64,000 nucleotides of DNA from Todiramphus chloris collaris (Eukaryota > Chordata > Aves > Coraciiformes > Alcedinidae), in contig JANVCC010000130.1 in assembly GCA_025345505.1 (NCBI GenBank), forward strand, positions 6,546,125 to 6,610,124, written 5' to 3'. The notes beneath the pieces are model-generated. The model was given only the letters and a program-made list of their open reading frames with translations. It was not told where the DNA came from and searched no databases. The translations under genes and the position numbers were made by a program. Of the stretch, positions 50,826-63,962 are shown piece after piece; position 1 is the stretch's first letter, and each line of letters starts with the position of its first letter.

Positions 50826-51499
50826 GTGGATGAAAAATTGTGTATGAACCAGCAACGTGTGCTTGCATCCCAGAAGGCCAGTCATATCCTGGAATGCATA
50901 AAAAGCAGTATGGCCAGCAGGTCGAGGGAGGTGATTCTGCCACTTTATTTCACTCTGGTGAGACCTCTCCTGGAGTACCGTGTCCAGCTCTGGAGTACTC
51001 TGGACAAGAACGACACAGACCTGCTAGAGTTGGTCCAGAGAGGAGCATGAAAATGGTCAGAGGGCTGGAACACATCTCTTGAGAAAAAAGGCTGAGAGTT
51101 GGGGTTGTTCAGCCTGGAGAAGAGGAGGCTCCAGGAAGACCATATTACATCTTTCCAGTACTGAAAGAAGGCTTATAAGAAAGGCAGAGAGAGACTTTTT
51201 ACCAAGATCTGTAGTGACAGGATAAAGAGTAATGGTTTTAAATTAAAAGAATGAAAATTTAGGTTAGATGTAAGGAAGAAATTCTTCGCCATGAGGGTGG
51301 TGAGGCACTGGAACAGGTTGCCCAGAGAGGCTGTAGATGTCTCATCCCTGGAAGTGTTCAAGGTCAGATTGGATGGGGCTTTGAGCAACCTGGTCTAGTG
51401 GAAGGTGACCCTGCCCATGGAGGAGGGGGCGTTAGACTAGATGAACTTTAAAGGTCCCTTTCAACCCAAATCATACTATCATTCTATGATTCTGTGATT
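50826..51499 (+). mobile_element. CR1 LINE 3' fragment
   Basis: This is a truncated CR1 copy. Overlapping frames show the ORF2 C-terminal pattern (ASHILECIKSS, LPLYFTLVRPLLEYRVQLWS), then the conserved 3' region (GAACAGGTTGCCCAGAGAGG) and a terminal ATTCTATG/ATTCTGTG tail. It is in the same orientation as the other CR1 copies in the window. Multiple frame breaks show that it is inactive. The 5' boundary is good to about 15 bp. Confidence 0.95.
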
Positions 51500-52810
51500 T
51501 AACAAAGTGGTTGGACTATTTCCTATATGTGTAAAACATTGATATAAATGCATGCTCGTCAGTGCAATATCATATTAGAGTTATTAGAAAAATAGGTATG
51601 CCAAGATAGGCAAATAGTAACATCCATGTCAGTGATTTGAAAACATATGAAGGTAAAGGAAAGAGTAATGGAAGAGACCTAAAACAGGCGGTGGTACTTT
51701 TTTCCCCATTTTTCTTATTAGCAGTTGCCATCCTTTAGCAAAGCCTACAGCAAAGCCAGGTGATTTTTGTCTTACATCATATGTAAGACATCACATGTAT
51801 TTTTTAATGAGTAAAGGGTACTTCCCAAACTAGCTTAGGCTGTCATACACAGGCATTCAAAAGCCTGAAAAAAATTGAAAATGCAATTTTATTCTGGCCT
51901 GTTACTTCACTGTTCTCCTAGCAATTTTACTCTTTCTTTAAATTTAACTGTGTTTCCCATGTAGAACAAAAACCTAAAAATCTGTGAAAAGATTACATTT
52001 AAAATATAAAAACATAAGATTTGCAGATTTTGCACTCAGAGATTACTTGTTGGATTTATTTATATGTGTCTAGACCTGGACATCCAGTGAGTTCCACTTA
52101 TAACAACATACCCTTTGGAATTCATAGACTTACAACTGCTTACAAGCAGGGAATAAAGTGAGAGAGAAGAGGAAGAATTTATTGCTTGTAAACAGAAAAG
52201 CAGTTTAAAGTGAAATAAGGAAAGGAGGGTGTGACTGAAGAATGGGCTGGAGACTGCTGCAGTAATGATGGTATTGGCTGGAAAGAAAGAAGCAGTTATC
52301 AGCCACAGGTTGTGCCAGAAGGACATTTACAGGAGGAATCAAATACACTACCTGTAATGTCTGTAGATTACTGTGTGAAAGGCTCAAGCTGCTTTGTTGT
52401 ATCTCTTCCCTTCCTCTTTGGTCACATGCCAAACGTCTGTAACCATCTCTCAATAACAAAAGCATGTGTAAGCTATTCTCACTTCTGACATGAAGTTCTG
52501 AATAACAATAATAACAGCTTACAACATCTGTGAAGTCTTATGCTATGAGGCATTTATGGCATCACATTAATATTTCTGGCAAGTGATGTTATTTAGTTGT
52601 AAAATAGTTGTCAGGTGTTACTGTTGAAGAGAAAATATGTTTTATTTTGCTGTTTGCTTTGCTTCCCTCTATAATTAGCTAGATTATAATATCTAACCAA
52701 AATATACATAATGATGCCTCAGCTGCCAAAAAGAGTGAGCGAATGAAAAAAACTGACAAGTCCCTTAAGAATGGAAGGAGGTAAATACGGTGTTAAAATT
52801 GTGTAGATAA

Positions 52811-52853
<43 letters not shown>

Positions 52854-54199
52854 CTTCCTGTGGTGAATGACAGATTTGGATCAGTATCTCCCAATAACGC
52901 TAAGGTCTGAAAAATTTTATTCCAGAATTCCTAGAGAAGATTAGCTCTCTAAATGTATGTTTTTCACTCTACTTTCTATTTTCACTTTCTTTTCAGGTGA
53001 TGTTTTTCAAAAGAAAGGGTTTAGTGGGAGAAATCTTGGTTTCCAGAATGCAAGAGCCATAGAGCAATGTGGACTATAAAGCACAAGAGGGAGACTGTTC
53101 AGCTGCAGATGAACTGTTCTACAGTGTCTTTGTTCTCCCTCACTCTAAATGGGGTAGCCAACATGAAGCAGGTAGTGGGAGAATTTGGCTCTGACATTTT
53201 AATAATCTTGGCACTGCAATTTTAGAGAGACACATTTTTAAGGAAGAGGCAATAATTCAAAGCAAAATGGTAGCTTTTTTAATGTGGTCTTGCCATCTGA
53301 GAAAAGTACCTTGGAATTTTCTTAGAGGAACACAGTAACTGACATTAAGTTGCTTGCTGAAAAAGAAAAAGAAGTAATGAAATTCATGACCTTGTGGCCA
53401 ATTAGGATGCAAAGGGATTAAAGGAATCAGAGTCTACATGGGGAGAATTTGATAAATCCTGGGAAAAGCCATCAAAAATATCTGCTTCTCAACATCAGAA
53501 GAGTCTAGTAATGTTCTACGTCCAATATAGAACCTCCTGGAAATAGGGACTACCCAGTGATGAAAAATCCAATCATATTTTCTTTTCTTAAACTAGATTT
53601 GCCAGAACAATTTACAAATGTTGGTTTCTCTGCCTTTACAGCAGCATATTTCTGAATATAGGACATTCAACTATTTCCTCCTGTTTACACCATACTTTGC
53701 ACATTGTTGGCTGCATTACTGTTTGCTCCATTCATAAACTTCCTCCTTTTGTGTCTGGTCACAGCTCACATCAAGCTCTAACCAGGCCACAGAAAGCAGC
53801 TACTTGTGCTTCAGGGTAATGTTACAAAATCTCTTCATGTTGGAACTGATTGTTTGAAGCTGATACAAATGTAACAAACAGACTTACGTAGTAAAATGTA
53901 ATTTTACAAAACCTGAATGTGTCGTCAAATTCAATCTTTTCTGGTTTTAACAAACTGTGTTTTCCACCCTTTCTTGGCCTGTGCCAATGTCCTTCATAAT
54001 TCTGTATCAAAGATTTGTGCTGCACACCAACTCTGATAAGACCACAAATAATATGGAATAAAGGCAGGAGGATTGTTCTTGCTCAGTAAAAGTGAGAGAA
54101 ATCAGTATCAAGAGGCATAAACAAATGCACAGCTTTGTACCCTGGTAAATGAGCACTGTGACAACCTGCCCGAGGAGAGCATTACTAGTTTTCATTTGA
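51500..54199. other. Intergenic, no gene seen
   Basis: AT-rich DNA with a GATA microsatellite. Open frames at 52205-52488 occur on both strands and look like chance. Confidence 0.6.
52805..52853. repeat. GATA tetranucleotide microsatellite (about 11 units)
   Basis: Nearly pure (ATAG)n, likely polymorphic in length. Confidence 0.95.
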
Positions 54200-54532
54200 G
54201 TGATGAACTTTGGATTGAGGAAAAGCTGGTGCAATTCTGGGGTTCCCAGAGAAAAGATCATGAGCTATACCTGGGTCTTGTTCATACTAGCTTTTCCACA
54301 CCCACAAATGGCAGTGGCCAATAGAGGCATTCAGTTTTCCAGTAACTGGAACTGTGTGTTGTTGCAGCTGGTTATCAGTGTTCAGTGGGAGGTGGGAAGC
54401 AGTGCCCCAGGCAGCAGCGGCCAGAGGCTGCTCATTAGACCCCACCTGAGTGGGTTGCTCTATCTCAGAGGGCCATCTGCCACTGCCCTGCTGGAGAAAA
54501 ACCCTTTGGTCCTTCTCTGTGCATGTGTTCTA

Positions 54533-55026
54533 GGGGATTCAGGTTGTTCCTTGGAGGCTCGTGGAGCAAGAATTCTGAATCTAGTTTTTCTGGAGATAAC
54601 AGGTGTTATAAAGTGTAGGTGGAGTGTACGTGAAAATAAAGGAGTCATAATGGATTCTTTGTGATGTGGTCATCAGACTATTACCCACTACTGGTTATGC
54701 AGGATGGGAGTGATGAGGCAATGGATAGGAGTATAAAAACAATTTTAAAAGACTTCAGGGCTTTGGGGAGATCACTTGAGGGCTTGGGAGCGCAAGTGAT
54801 GTTCTCCTCAATCCCTCCAGTGACAGGTAGAGATATTGAAAGAAGGAAAAAATTCCATGGGATTAACACATGGCTTAGAGGTTGGCGCTGACAACAGAAC
54901 TTTGGGGTTTTTGACCACGGGAAAGTTTTCTCGGCATCGGGTCTAGTGGCAACAGATGGAGTTCATTAGTCCCATAAAGGGAAAAGAATCCTTGCACATG
55001 AGTCGGCTGGGCTCATTGACAAGGTT
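54533..55026 (+). pseudogene. CR1 ORF1 esterase-domain remnant
   Basis: Some CR1 ORF1 proteins carry an SGNH-hydrolase-like esterase. A G-D-S triplet at 54533-54541 fits block I. SSDYYPLLVM (from about 54670) and LGRSLEGLGAQVMFSSIPPV follow in a second frame. DGVH at 54955-54966, in a third stretch, fits the block V Asp-x-x-His and is followed at once by a TAG. Catalytic-type Ser, Asp and His are thus still readable, but across broken frames. The block assignments are mine, by eye. Confidence 0.7.
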
Positions 55027-55244
55027 TTAAACTAGCTATGACGGGGGACAGGGGTGTAGCTGGCCTTGTCAGCAAAAATCCTGGGTGTAATAGCCCAACA
55101 CTTGAGGAGCAGGGTGTTGGCATTTTAGATAACCAGGTCTACCCCCCCTTCAAGGCTGAAAACTATCTGCTTGACTCCATCCCTAAAATGATTATACACA
55201 AATGCATGCAGCGGGGGAATAAACAGGAGTAGTTCGAAATCCAT

Positions 55245-57903
55245 GTGTGGTCACGGGGTTACGACCTGGTGGCAATTACAGAGACATGGTGGGACAGCTT
55301 ACATGACTGGAAGGTGGTCATGGATGGCTGTGTCCTTTTCAGGAAAGACAGGCCAGCAAGACGAGGTGGTGGAGTCGCTCCTTATGTGAGGGAGCAACTG
55401 GAATGTCTTCAGTTCTGTCCAGGGGTGGATGAAGGGCGAGTTGAAAGCTTGTGGGTTTGAATTAAGGGACAGGCTGGCGTGGGTGATACAGTTGTGGGTG
55501 TCTACTACAGGCCACCTGATCAGGATCAGGAAGTTGATGAGGCCTTCTATAGGCAGCTAACAGCAGCCTCGCAATCAAAGACCTTGGTTCTCATGGGGGA
55601 TTTTAACTATCCAGATATTTGCTGCCAGCCAGACACAGTCCAGGAGGTTCCTCCAGTGCATTGATGATAACTTCTTGATGCAAATGGTGGAGGAGCCAAC
55701 TAGGAGGGGAGCAATGCTGGATCTTATCCTCACCAACAAGGAGGGTCTGGTTGAAGCAGTGAGGGTTGAGGGCAGCCTTGGCCTTAGTGATCATGAGATG
55801 GTGGAGTTCAAGATCTTGTCTGGCAGGAACAGGATATCAATCAGGACTACAACCCTGGATTTCAGGAGGGCCAACTTTGGCCTTTTCAAGCAATTGCTGG
55901 GTGAAATCTCATGAGACAGGGTACTAGAGGGCAGAGGGGCCCATGATAGCTGGTTGACATTTAAGGACCTCTTCTTCCAAGCTTAAGATCAGTGCATCCC
56001 AGCAAATGGGAAATCTAGAAAGGGAGCCAGGAGACCTGCATGGTTAAGTAAGGAACTGCTGAGCAAACTGAAGTGGAAGAAAAGTGTCTACAGATCATGG
56101 AAGAAGGGGCTGGCCAACTGGGAGGAGTATAGAATTGTTGTCAGAGGATGTAGGGAGGTAACTAGGAAGGCTAAGGCCTCGTTGGAACTCAACCTTGCAA
56201 GGGAGGTCAAGGATAACACAAAAGAACTTCTTCAACTATGTTGCAGGAAAAGCTAAGGTTAGAGGCTGGATATCCCTCTGCTGGATAAGGTGGGTGCCCT
56301 TGTGACAGAAGGCACAAAGAAAGCAGAGTTACTAAATGCCTTGTTTGTCTGTCTGTACTACTGGAGACTGTCCTCAGGAGCCCCTGACACCTGAGGCACC
56401 AGAGGATAGCATGACAAAGGAGTCTTCTGTGGTTGATGAGGACTGGGTTAAAGAACAGTTGAGTGATCTGGACATCCATAAGTCCATGGGTCCTGATGGC
56501 ATGCACACATGGGTGCTAAGGGAGCTGGCACAGGTCATTGCCAGACCACTCTCTACCATCTTCAGTAAGTCATGGCAGACAGGAGAGGTGTCTGGGGACT
56601 GGAGGAGGGCAAACATCACTCCAGTCTTCAAAAGGGGTAAGAAGGAGAACCCAGGCAACTATAGACCGGTCAGCCTCACCTCCATCCCTGGAAAGATAAT
56701 GGAGCAACTTATCCTTGGTGCTATCCTTAGGCATACCAAGGGCAAGCGTGTCATTAAGAGCAGTGAACATGGTTTTACCAAGGGGAGGTCATGTTTGACC
56801 AACCTGATAGCCTTTTATGAGGACATAACCAGGTGGATAGATGATGGTAGAGCAGTGGATGTTGTTTATCTTGATTTCAGTAAGGCATTTGACACTGTCT
56901 CCCACAGCATCCTTCTGGCTGAACTGAGGCAGTGTGGTCTGGATGATCAGAGAGTGAGGTAGATTGGGAACTGGTTGAAGGAAAGAAGCCAGAGGGCTGT
57001 GGTCAGTGGGATGGAGTCCAGCTGGAGGCCTGTAACTAGTGGGGTTCCACAGGTGTCGGTGCTGGGACCAGTTCTGTTCAACATATTCATCAATGACCTG
57101 GATGAGGGCATAGAGTGTGCACAGTCATCAAGTTTGCTGATGACACCAAACTGGGTGGAGTGGCTGACACACCAGAAGGCTGTGCTGCCATTCACTGAGA
57201 CCTGGACAGGCTGGAGGGTTGGGCAGGAAGAAATGTAATGAAATTCAACAAGGACAAGTGTAGAGTCTTGAACCTGGGAAAGAAAAACCCCAGGCATCAG
57301 GATAGGCTGGGGACTGACCTGTTGGAAGGCAGCGAAGGGGAAATCGATCTGGGGGTCCTGGTTGATGGGAGACTGACCATAAGCCAGCAGTGTGCTCTTG
57401 TGGCCAAGAGGGCCAATGCCATCCTGGGGTGTATTAGGAGTATGGTTAGTAGGTCAAGAGGCGTTCTCCTGCCCCTATACTCTGCCCTGGTAAGGCTGCA
57501 TCTGGAGTACTGTGTCCAGTTCTGGGCTCTCCAGTTCAAGAGGGACATAGAATTGCTTGAGAGACTCCAGTGCAGAACCACAAAGATGATTAAAGGAGTG
57601 GAGCATCTCTCTTATGAGGAAAGACTGAGGGAGCTGGGTCTCTTTAGCTTGGAGAATAGGAGACTGAGGGGTGACCTCATCAATGTTTATAAATATATAA
57701 AGGGTGAGTGCCAGGAGGATGGAGCCAGGCTCTTCTCAGTGATGCCCGATGATAGGACAAGGGGCAGTGGATGGAAGCTGAGGCGTAGGAAGTTTCATGC
57801 AAACATGAAGAGGAATTTTTTCACTGTGAGGGTGATGGAACACTGGAACAGGCTGCCCAGGGGGGTTGTGGAGTCTCCCTCTCTGGAGACATTCAAAACC
57901 TGA
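55245..57903 (+). pseudogene. CR1 ORF2 endonuclease-reverse transcriptase remnant
   Basis: The polyprotein frame is broken by a TGA at 55458-55460 inside the endonuclease, a frame change between about 55620 and 55675, loss of frame between about 55915 and 56335, a TAG at 56960-56962 inside RT, and a frame change before the FADD motif. The RT fingers and palm are intact for about 200 codons (56336-56959), and the C-terminal domain for about 220 codons (57238-57900). These intact stretches suggest a moderately young insertion. Confidence 0.9.
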
Positions 57904-58018
57904 CTGGATACATTCCTGTGTGATCTGGTCTAGGTGATCCTGCTCTGGCGGGGGGGTTGGACTAGAGGATCTTTCAAGGTCCCTTCCAGCCCCTGACATT
58001 CTGTGATTCTGTGATTCT

Positions 58019-61000
58019 TATCATGTTATGAAATAAAAAAGACATGAAGAACAATACTTAATAGGGCTTTCCAAAAAGATCTTGTAGTAATTATTTCCAC
58101 TCTACTGTCTTTGTAGTCTCTTAAGGATTTTAGACATAGAAAGTATATTTTCAAGCAACAAAGGAAATTTTTCATGCTAAACAGGTCCTTTATCTATTTC
58201 TTCCTTCTGTCTGATACTGTGATCCATGTCAGGTGATTAAGATCTAGCTAACCAAAATTAAATGCTCTTTTAATGTTCTGAGTCTCCATCTTACTACTGG
58301 CATGTAAAAAGTATGTGCCATTTCAGCCACAAAATCTTCTCAACCACTGCTTGTCACTAAAGGCACCTCCATTTTTTTTCTCTTAACTCTGCTGCTGAGT
58401 GGATTTACAAGACTACCCTGCCCATTCTAACCATCATATCCATACAGTCTGTTCTCTGTGCTATTGTAACTTGATAGGCTTAACAAAAGAAACATAAATT
58501 CCAGCACTATTATGTAACAAAGACATCGATATGTTTTTAGTGTTAAAAGACAAAATAATACCCTTTTACACTTTAGGATAATCAAACATTTCAGAGAACT
58601 AGACTGCACTGAGCGAACGATTCCAACATGCCCAAGGCTACAGCTTTAAATTTCAGAAGCATAGATATTAACACTTAGATATAGTTCTTTGGGGGGTGGA
58701 AGGCAGGGAAAGAAGTCCTAGAGGGCCCTATTGTCTCCCATTTCCTTTCCATAGAAAGTGCTAATGCAACTCTTCAAAATATTGACAAAGAAACCAGCCT
58801 GTTCTCACTGATGTTGACTCTGTAGAGTCCTCTGTTGTATTCTAGGTGCACAGAAGATACATATATTCTCAGAGGAGCTGGTCCTTAGAGTATGTTAATA
58901 CAGTAGATGAATATGCAAATGTAGGAGTGAAACCTTTGATGGGTTTTGGCAGGGAAGAAATGGGCCAGAGCTGTAGAGGGGGCCTGTAGGTCTCTGTTGG
59001 TGGGTCACTGAATGTGTCCAGCTGACAAAATGTCATGCTGCAGTTCAACTAGTTTTAACCCAGCTGAGATCATGTTAGTTGGGAAGACCTAGTAACACAG
59101 CTTTTGCTCTGGACTGTCAACTCACATGCTTCTTAACAGGAGCTCATGTAACCTGCCCTGAAGTTCACATTGGCAAGGTACTCATCTTCTACTAAATAGG
59201 ACGAAGATACCCTGGATACTTACACATGCCAATTTTGCATGATATAGAGATTTCAGTGGTAGGTATTGATAACCAAGGAAAAATTAGGAGGAATTCTGGA
59301 TTATGTTTATGTTAATAAAACTGCTTTTTTTTTTTTTTTTTTTTTTTATTTTTTTTAAAAAAAATTTTTTTGTTTTTTTTTTTTTTTTTTATTTTTATAA
59401 AAATTTTTTTTTTTTTTTTTTTTTCCTTAAATATTACTGAAAACAAACTGTTTGGACCAGGTGCACATAGGTAATTATGGAACAGGTTATCCAGGTGTCT
59501 AGATTGCCACTAAAATGTGTAGGAATTTAGACACTTTTGTCAGAGATCTTGAGGACTTTAATCCTTCTGAGCATGTGCATTACAATAGTGAGTGGTGAAA
59601 TAATTGTCTGCATTTTATTCCTCTCCATCCTTCAGCACATGGGTTGAATCTGTTCACAGATGTGTTGAACTTCAAGGTTTTTTACAAAAGTTCTTAGAAG
59701 ATCTCTTGTGAATAGGGCAGGGATAGAAATGATGTCTGCATAATCACAATGAGCAAATATTAATTGGCCCCTGCCTCTGCTGCAAAATAGCCAAGTCACT
59801 TCCAACAAAGTTTCCACAGGTAAGTCATTGCCTCTATGTTCTTTACTTTCGCTTGCCTGACTTGAGACAGCTCTGAATGCTCACAAGTTTGGAGCTTTCA
59901 CAAGTGCAACCAAAGTCTTTAAGAGCAAACTGCTGAGCCTTCAGATTACTACCAGGTAGCTCCTATAGTATGAAAAATTGGTCCTAAAGTGGAAGCAGGC
60001 ATCAAACTCACTGAATTTTGTCTTTGCCTTTGTGCTTGGTAGTATTTGCTTCACAGAGGTGATAAAAGATTAATTTGTGTTTGTGAAACAGACCCTACAG
60101 TGATGAACACTGGAAGCCTATGAGAACTTCTCTGTCTTTAGCATAATATTCATGGAGCGTGCAGTGAATATTCTTCTCAGTTAACAGAGAGGCTTGAGAT
60201 GCTAGATTGACCTGGTCTTCTGCCACAACAAAAGAGAATTACATTATTGTCTCGGATATTTAGCTCTTACTCTTCTACCTTCCCAGTAAATTAAAATGCA
60301 AAAGATTTGGAAAGAGTATTGGACAATACTTCAGCTTTTCTGAGGAAGGAACAGTGTGAGGGATTGCTGTTTTCCAAGGCTAGACATAAAGGAGAGTAGC
60401 AGCAACTCCTGCCTTTATCAAGCCTTTGAACATCACAGGATCTCCAGTCCCATTTAAAAGTAGTTACTACCTTCCTTTTGAAAGTGGCTTCTACCCCCTC
60501 TCAAAAAGGTCTAACTCTAATAAGAAAAGCGTCACAAATTCAGAGAGCTTTTCAAGATTTAAGAGGTTGAAAATGTAGTTGCAGGAAACTTGCAGAAAAT
60601 CAAAATTGAGATCAAATTTGTTTATAACTATTTGACTGCTTATTTAGATTACTTCATACTTGACAGAAGGCATGGCTTTGCTTTAAGTGTTGCTACGTGC
60701 ATCTTCAACGTAATAAAAATACAAGTACAGTTAAGTGGATTATTCCAAGAGCCCAGTGGTTTACATGGATAGAGATTTGGCAAGGCTCTTAAGTATGTGT
60801 TTGATTATAATGGCAGTGTCTAATTTTTAGATATCATGACACCTAGTGGAATTTATTGCTCCAAGCAGAAATATCTGGGTTCATCTGCCTGTACAGTGAC
60901 TGAGGAAAATTAAGAAAGTTGAATATCCCATTCTTGGATACAACAAGATGGTCACCTGGACAGCTGCCTAAGCAATGCGTTAGATAAAATGTGAAAAAAA

Positions 61001-63600
61001 GTGAATTTGGCCTGAGCCCTGCCCCTTACAGAGACATAATCACAAAGCTGGCTCCAAGATGATCCAACTTCCCTGATCTGGTTTCTGGTTTTGAGTGTGG
61101 AAAGAATTTCTAGTGACAGATGTAGAAGAATCCAAGCAGCTTGGATTCAGATTTTCTCAAAAGATATTTGAACCTGCACCTACTCTGGGTACCCTATAAC
61201 CTGCCATTAATCAGCAAGTTGAGAATGGCCTTGTTTTCATCCACTTACCATCATGCCTTTCTGTGTTGAATAGAATAATTAAGCCTTTGATGAACTGAAG
61301 ATGACAACAGTGTATGAACTCATGGCCAAAATGGGAATACAGGGGAACATTTGGAATATAGAGTCCTGTCTCCCATCACATGTTGGCTAAGCTTTCTCTC
61401 AAGGCTTGGTAAGTATTCCTGCTATTACTATTTCAAATATAGATCAGAATCTGTTTTTCTCTCCATTTTTGTTTGTTTGTTTGTTTTGGTATTTTTTATT
61501 TTGTTGTAAACTGCTCAGAGTATTGCATTTAGTTTAAATAAACTTCTGATCTTCATTCCTGTGATGTGAACAAGGAAATATCATTCAGTGAGTTCTCAGA
61601 AGGCAAGAGCTTGTTGCTCTTTTCTACACATTTGTTTTGGTTTAAATATGTATTCCTTGAATAGGAGTATTCTACAAGCAAGGACAGATATAGTCCCATC
61701 ATTATTTGTACAGTAGCTTTTTACCTCACTATATCTACTGAAATATTTTGGCTAGTACCTTATAAAATCATTTGAATTTTAATGGCTTTATCATTATATG
61801 AAAGTATTTATTAATCTATATATATGTGTCACCTCACAGTTTGCACTAATTATTAATCCAGGCCTTGCAGTCATTCAGTTTTCCCTGACTGATTTTCTGC
61901 TTTACTTTGGTGTTATGTCTCTCAGCTTCCTATCTTCAGCACATTTTAATCTGTTTCTGTGTTTATGCTGGATTGTTGACCAGAACTAATGTTTTTGTTT
62001 TCCTAGTTTGCATACACACTATACATCAGTTCTCAATGAAAACCTCAGCCTGATGACTGAGAACACCAAGCCATCACTCATACTGCAGCCACAATTCTGT
62101 AGGAGGTGGTAGAGTCATTGCCACTCAGTAATAATAGCTTAGTAATAATAGTTCACATCTTGAAGAGGAGGTGAAGGTGAGGAAAGTACCAGCAAGTGTC
62201 TAAAGATTATATTCCTCCAGGGTAGTGCTTTGGCACATTATTGAGAACATGTGAAGGACTGCCTATGTAAGGAGAAAGTTCTGGATGTGCACAACAGGCA
62301 ATGGCAACTTAGCTAAAAGGCTTCTGCGTACTGAGGCTGGAGGGCTGGGTTATCATTAAAGGGCCAAATAAGTATAATCGTGCCGATAAGGCACAATAAG
62401 GAGGTGAAACAGCACTGTGTGGTGGACTGAGACTGAAGGTAGCTCTTCGTAAGTTTGTTATCCTGTCCCATGGCCCATAAAGAAAGGAAAACCACTGTGA
62501 CATCAAAAAGGTAAATAGTAGTAGGGCTCAGTGAACTGAGAGAGCTGTGCCAAAGAGACATGCACTCTTGGACACTTCTGAAAGAAGTACAGCCAGGTGC
62601 AGTCCTCTCATACCACAACTGGGTATAAATCCTTGGACAAAACTTCTGGAAATGGTCAGGCACTGTTACTTTTCACAGAGAAAAATAAGGACCTGTGAAT
62701 GATGTTCGTTACTTAAAAAGTCACTGCAGTGAGTTGTAAGAAATACTTAGAAGATGACCTTTTGATGTAGGGATAAAGGACTACAGAGATAGGTGCTACT
62801 GTTCTTGGCCTCATGAGGGCCTATGACACCACATTATTTTTTCTCTGGTAACCAGAAGTGGCTTTGCCTGATGAAACTTTTCACTGGCGATACTAGCAGT
62901 GTCCTTTGTACATGGCTGAACTTTATGGCAAAAACCGGACTGATACAGGTTAAGAATTTACAGAGTCTGCTGTCAGCTAGTGACCCCTAACTAGTTTCTT
63001 GTTGTCATGTTTTTGCCTCAAGAACCATTGTTGAGGAACTCCATGAATAACCTTCTTCTAGACAGGTGGATCCTCTTTCATGAACCTATCGTGCACTTCA
63101 TTTCTGTGCCAAAACAAGTGTAGAATTGCTTAAATGAAACCTCAGCATGTAGCTCTACTGCATCTTTATGATAGCCAAGAGTCCTCCCGTCCCTTCTTAG
63201 CTAGGGAAAGCAAATCTGTTTTGCAGTGTATCTGGAAGCATGACAGGATGGTGCAGCTCTGCTGGCCACAGCTGGAGAGGCATTTTTACATGTGCTGAAA
63301 ATTCTCCCGCAGGGGTCAGTGAATTCAAGGTCACCTAGAACATCACACATCAGAACGTTTACATTTTATTCTACGGCCAGTAGGTAACAAGGGAAGAATC
63401 ACACGTGTGATCACTAATGAAATTAAATAAATAAAATTAAATGAAAGTGGTGTGATTTTTCATTCTTGGGTGCATCAATTCACTCTTCCTGCATCCGGAG
63501 GAGCACTGTCTGCAAAGCACTTGCGGACACATAGGACACGGCACGTTTTGCGGCCCATCTGCTGCAAACAAGGCACTGGATCCCGATTTCTTCATCTGCC
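58019..63600. other. Intergenic, no gene seen
   Basis: AT-rich DNA between the long CR1 and the right-hand CpG island. It holds a long T/A tract (59325-59424), listed separately. Open frames such as 62313-62663 (minus) have no recognisable domain. No exon of GNPTAB or another gene was recognised on either strand. Confidence 0.55.
59325..59424. repeat. Interrupted poly-T/A tract (about 100 bp)
   Basis: Long T runs are broken by single A or G and by short A runs, including an AAAAAAA/TTTTTTT junction. The irregular interruptions resemble an unpolished long-read homopolymer or a degraded poly-A/poly-T repeat. No retrotransposon body was recognised at either side. Confidence 0.85.
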
Positions 63601-63736
63601 TGGCTTCTTAAAACCCTTCAGGGACAGTCCGACAGCTCGGGCAGGTCCGTCCCACCGGTGCCTCGAAGCCCGGAGCGCTCAGCGCCGCAAGGAAGGAGCC
63701 GCAGAAGGAAAACCCCCACATGGTCTGACCCCATCA

Positions 63737-63750
63737 TTGCCCTCTGGTGG
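63737..63750 (-). promoter_or_regulatory. CTCF-like motif (reverse orientation)
   Basis: TTGCCCTCTGGTGG matches the reverse form of the CTCF core (GCGCCMYCTRSTGG) at 12 of 14 positions. It lies at the edge of the right-hand CpG island. Confidence 0.5.
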
Positions 63751-63945
63751 TGAACCTTGCGGGAGGGCAGAGCAACACCGCCGAGCAGCGGGCGCAGCGG
63801 GGCTCGGTGCCGTCCCGCTGCCTCTGGTGCCGCCGGGAAGCTGTGACTGCCGAGCGGGGCGGCAGCCGCCGCAGCGCGACGCCTCGGGCGGGGCCGGCGC
63901 TCCACCCCCCCGCCCCCGCCGGCTCCCTTCCCCTGTGCCGCGCGC

Positions 63946-63962
63946 TGCCGCCAGGTGGCGTC
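63946..63962 (+). promoter_or_regulatory. CTCF-like motif (forward orientation)
   Basis: TGCCGCCAGGTGGCGTC contains CCGCCAGGTGGC, one mismatch from the forward CTCF core CCASYAGRKGGC. It lies about 200 bp right of a motif in the opposite orientation and just upstream of the ETS/GC boxes. Confidence 0.5.

Larger units (their letters stand above)
54300..58018 (+). mobile_element. CR1 LINE, long copy with ORF1 esterase and ORF2 EN-RT remnants
   Basis: This non-LTR retrotransposon of about 3.7 kb is the longest in the window. In order it shows an ORF1 remnant with an SGNH-type esterase domain, an AP-type endonuclease (YDLVAITETWW, VYYRPPDQDQ, MGDFNYPDI, SDHEMVEF), a reverse transcriptase ([63 protein letters not shown], and FADD read in a shifted frame at 57133-57144), the CR1 C-terminal domain (57238-57903), a short 3' UTR, and the 8-bp tail ATTCTGTG repeated up to about 58018. 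Several stops and at least four frame changes show that it is inactive. The 5' end is uncertain (54200-54400), so 5' truncation within ORF1 is likely. Flanking target-site duplications were not determined. Confidence 0.95.

Noticed and set aside
63618-63905. 95-codon minus-strand open frame at the right CpG island
   Set aside because: Low-complexity Arg/Ala/Pro composition is expected from CpG-rich sequence; no homology recognised.
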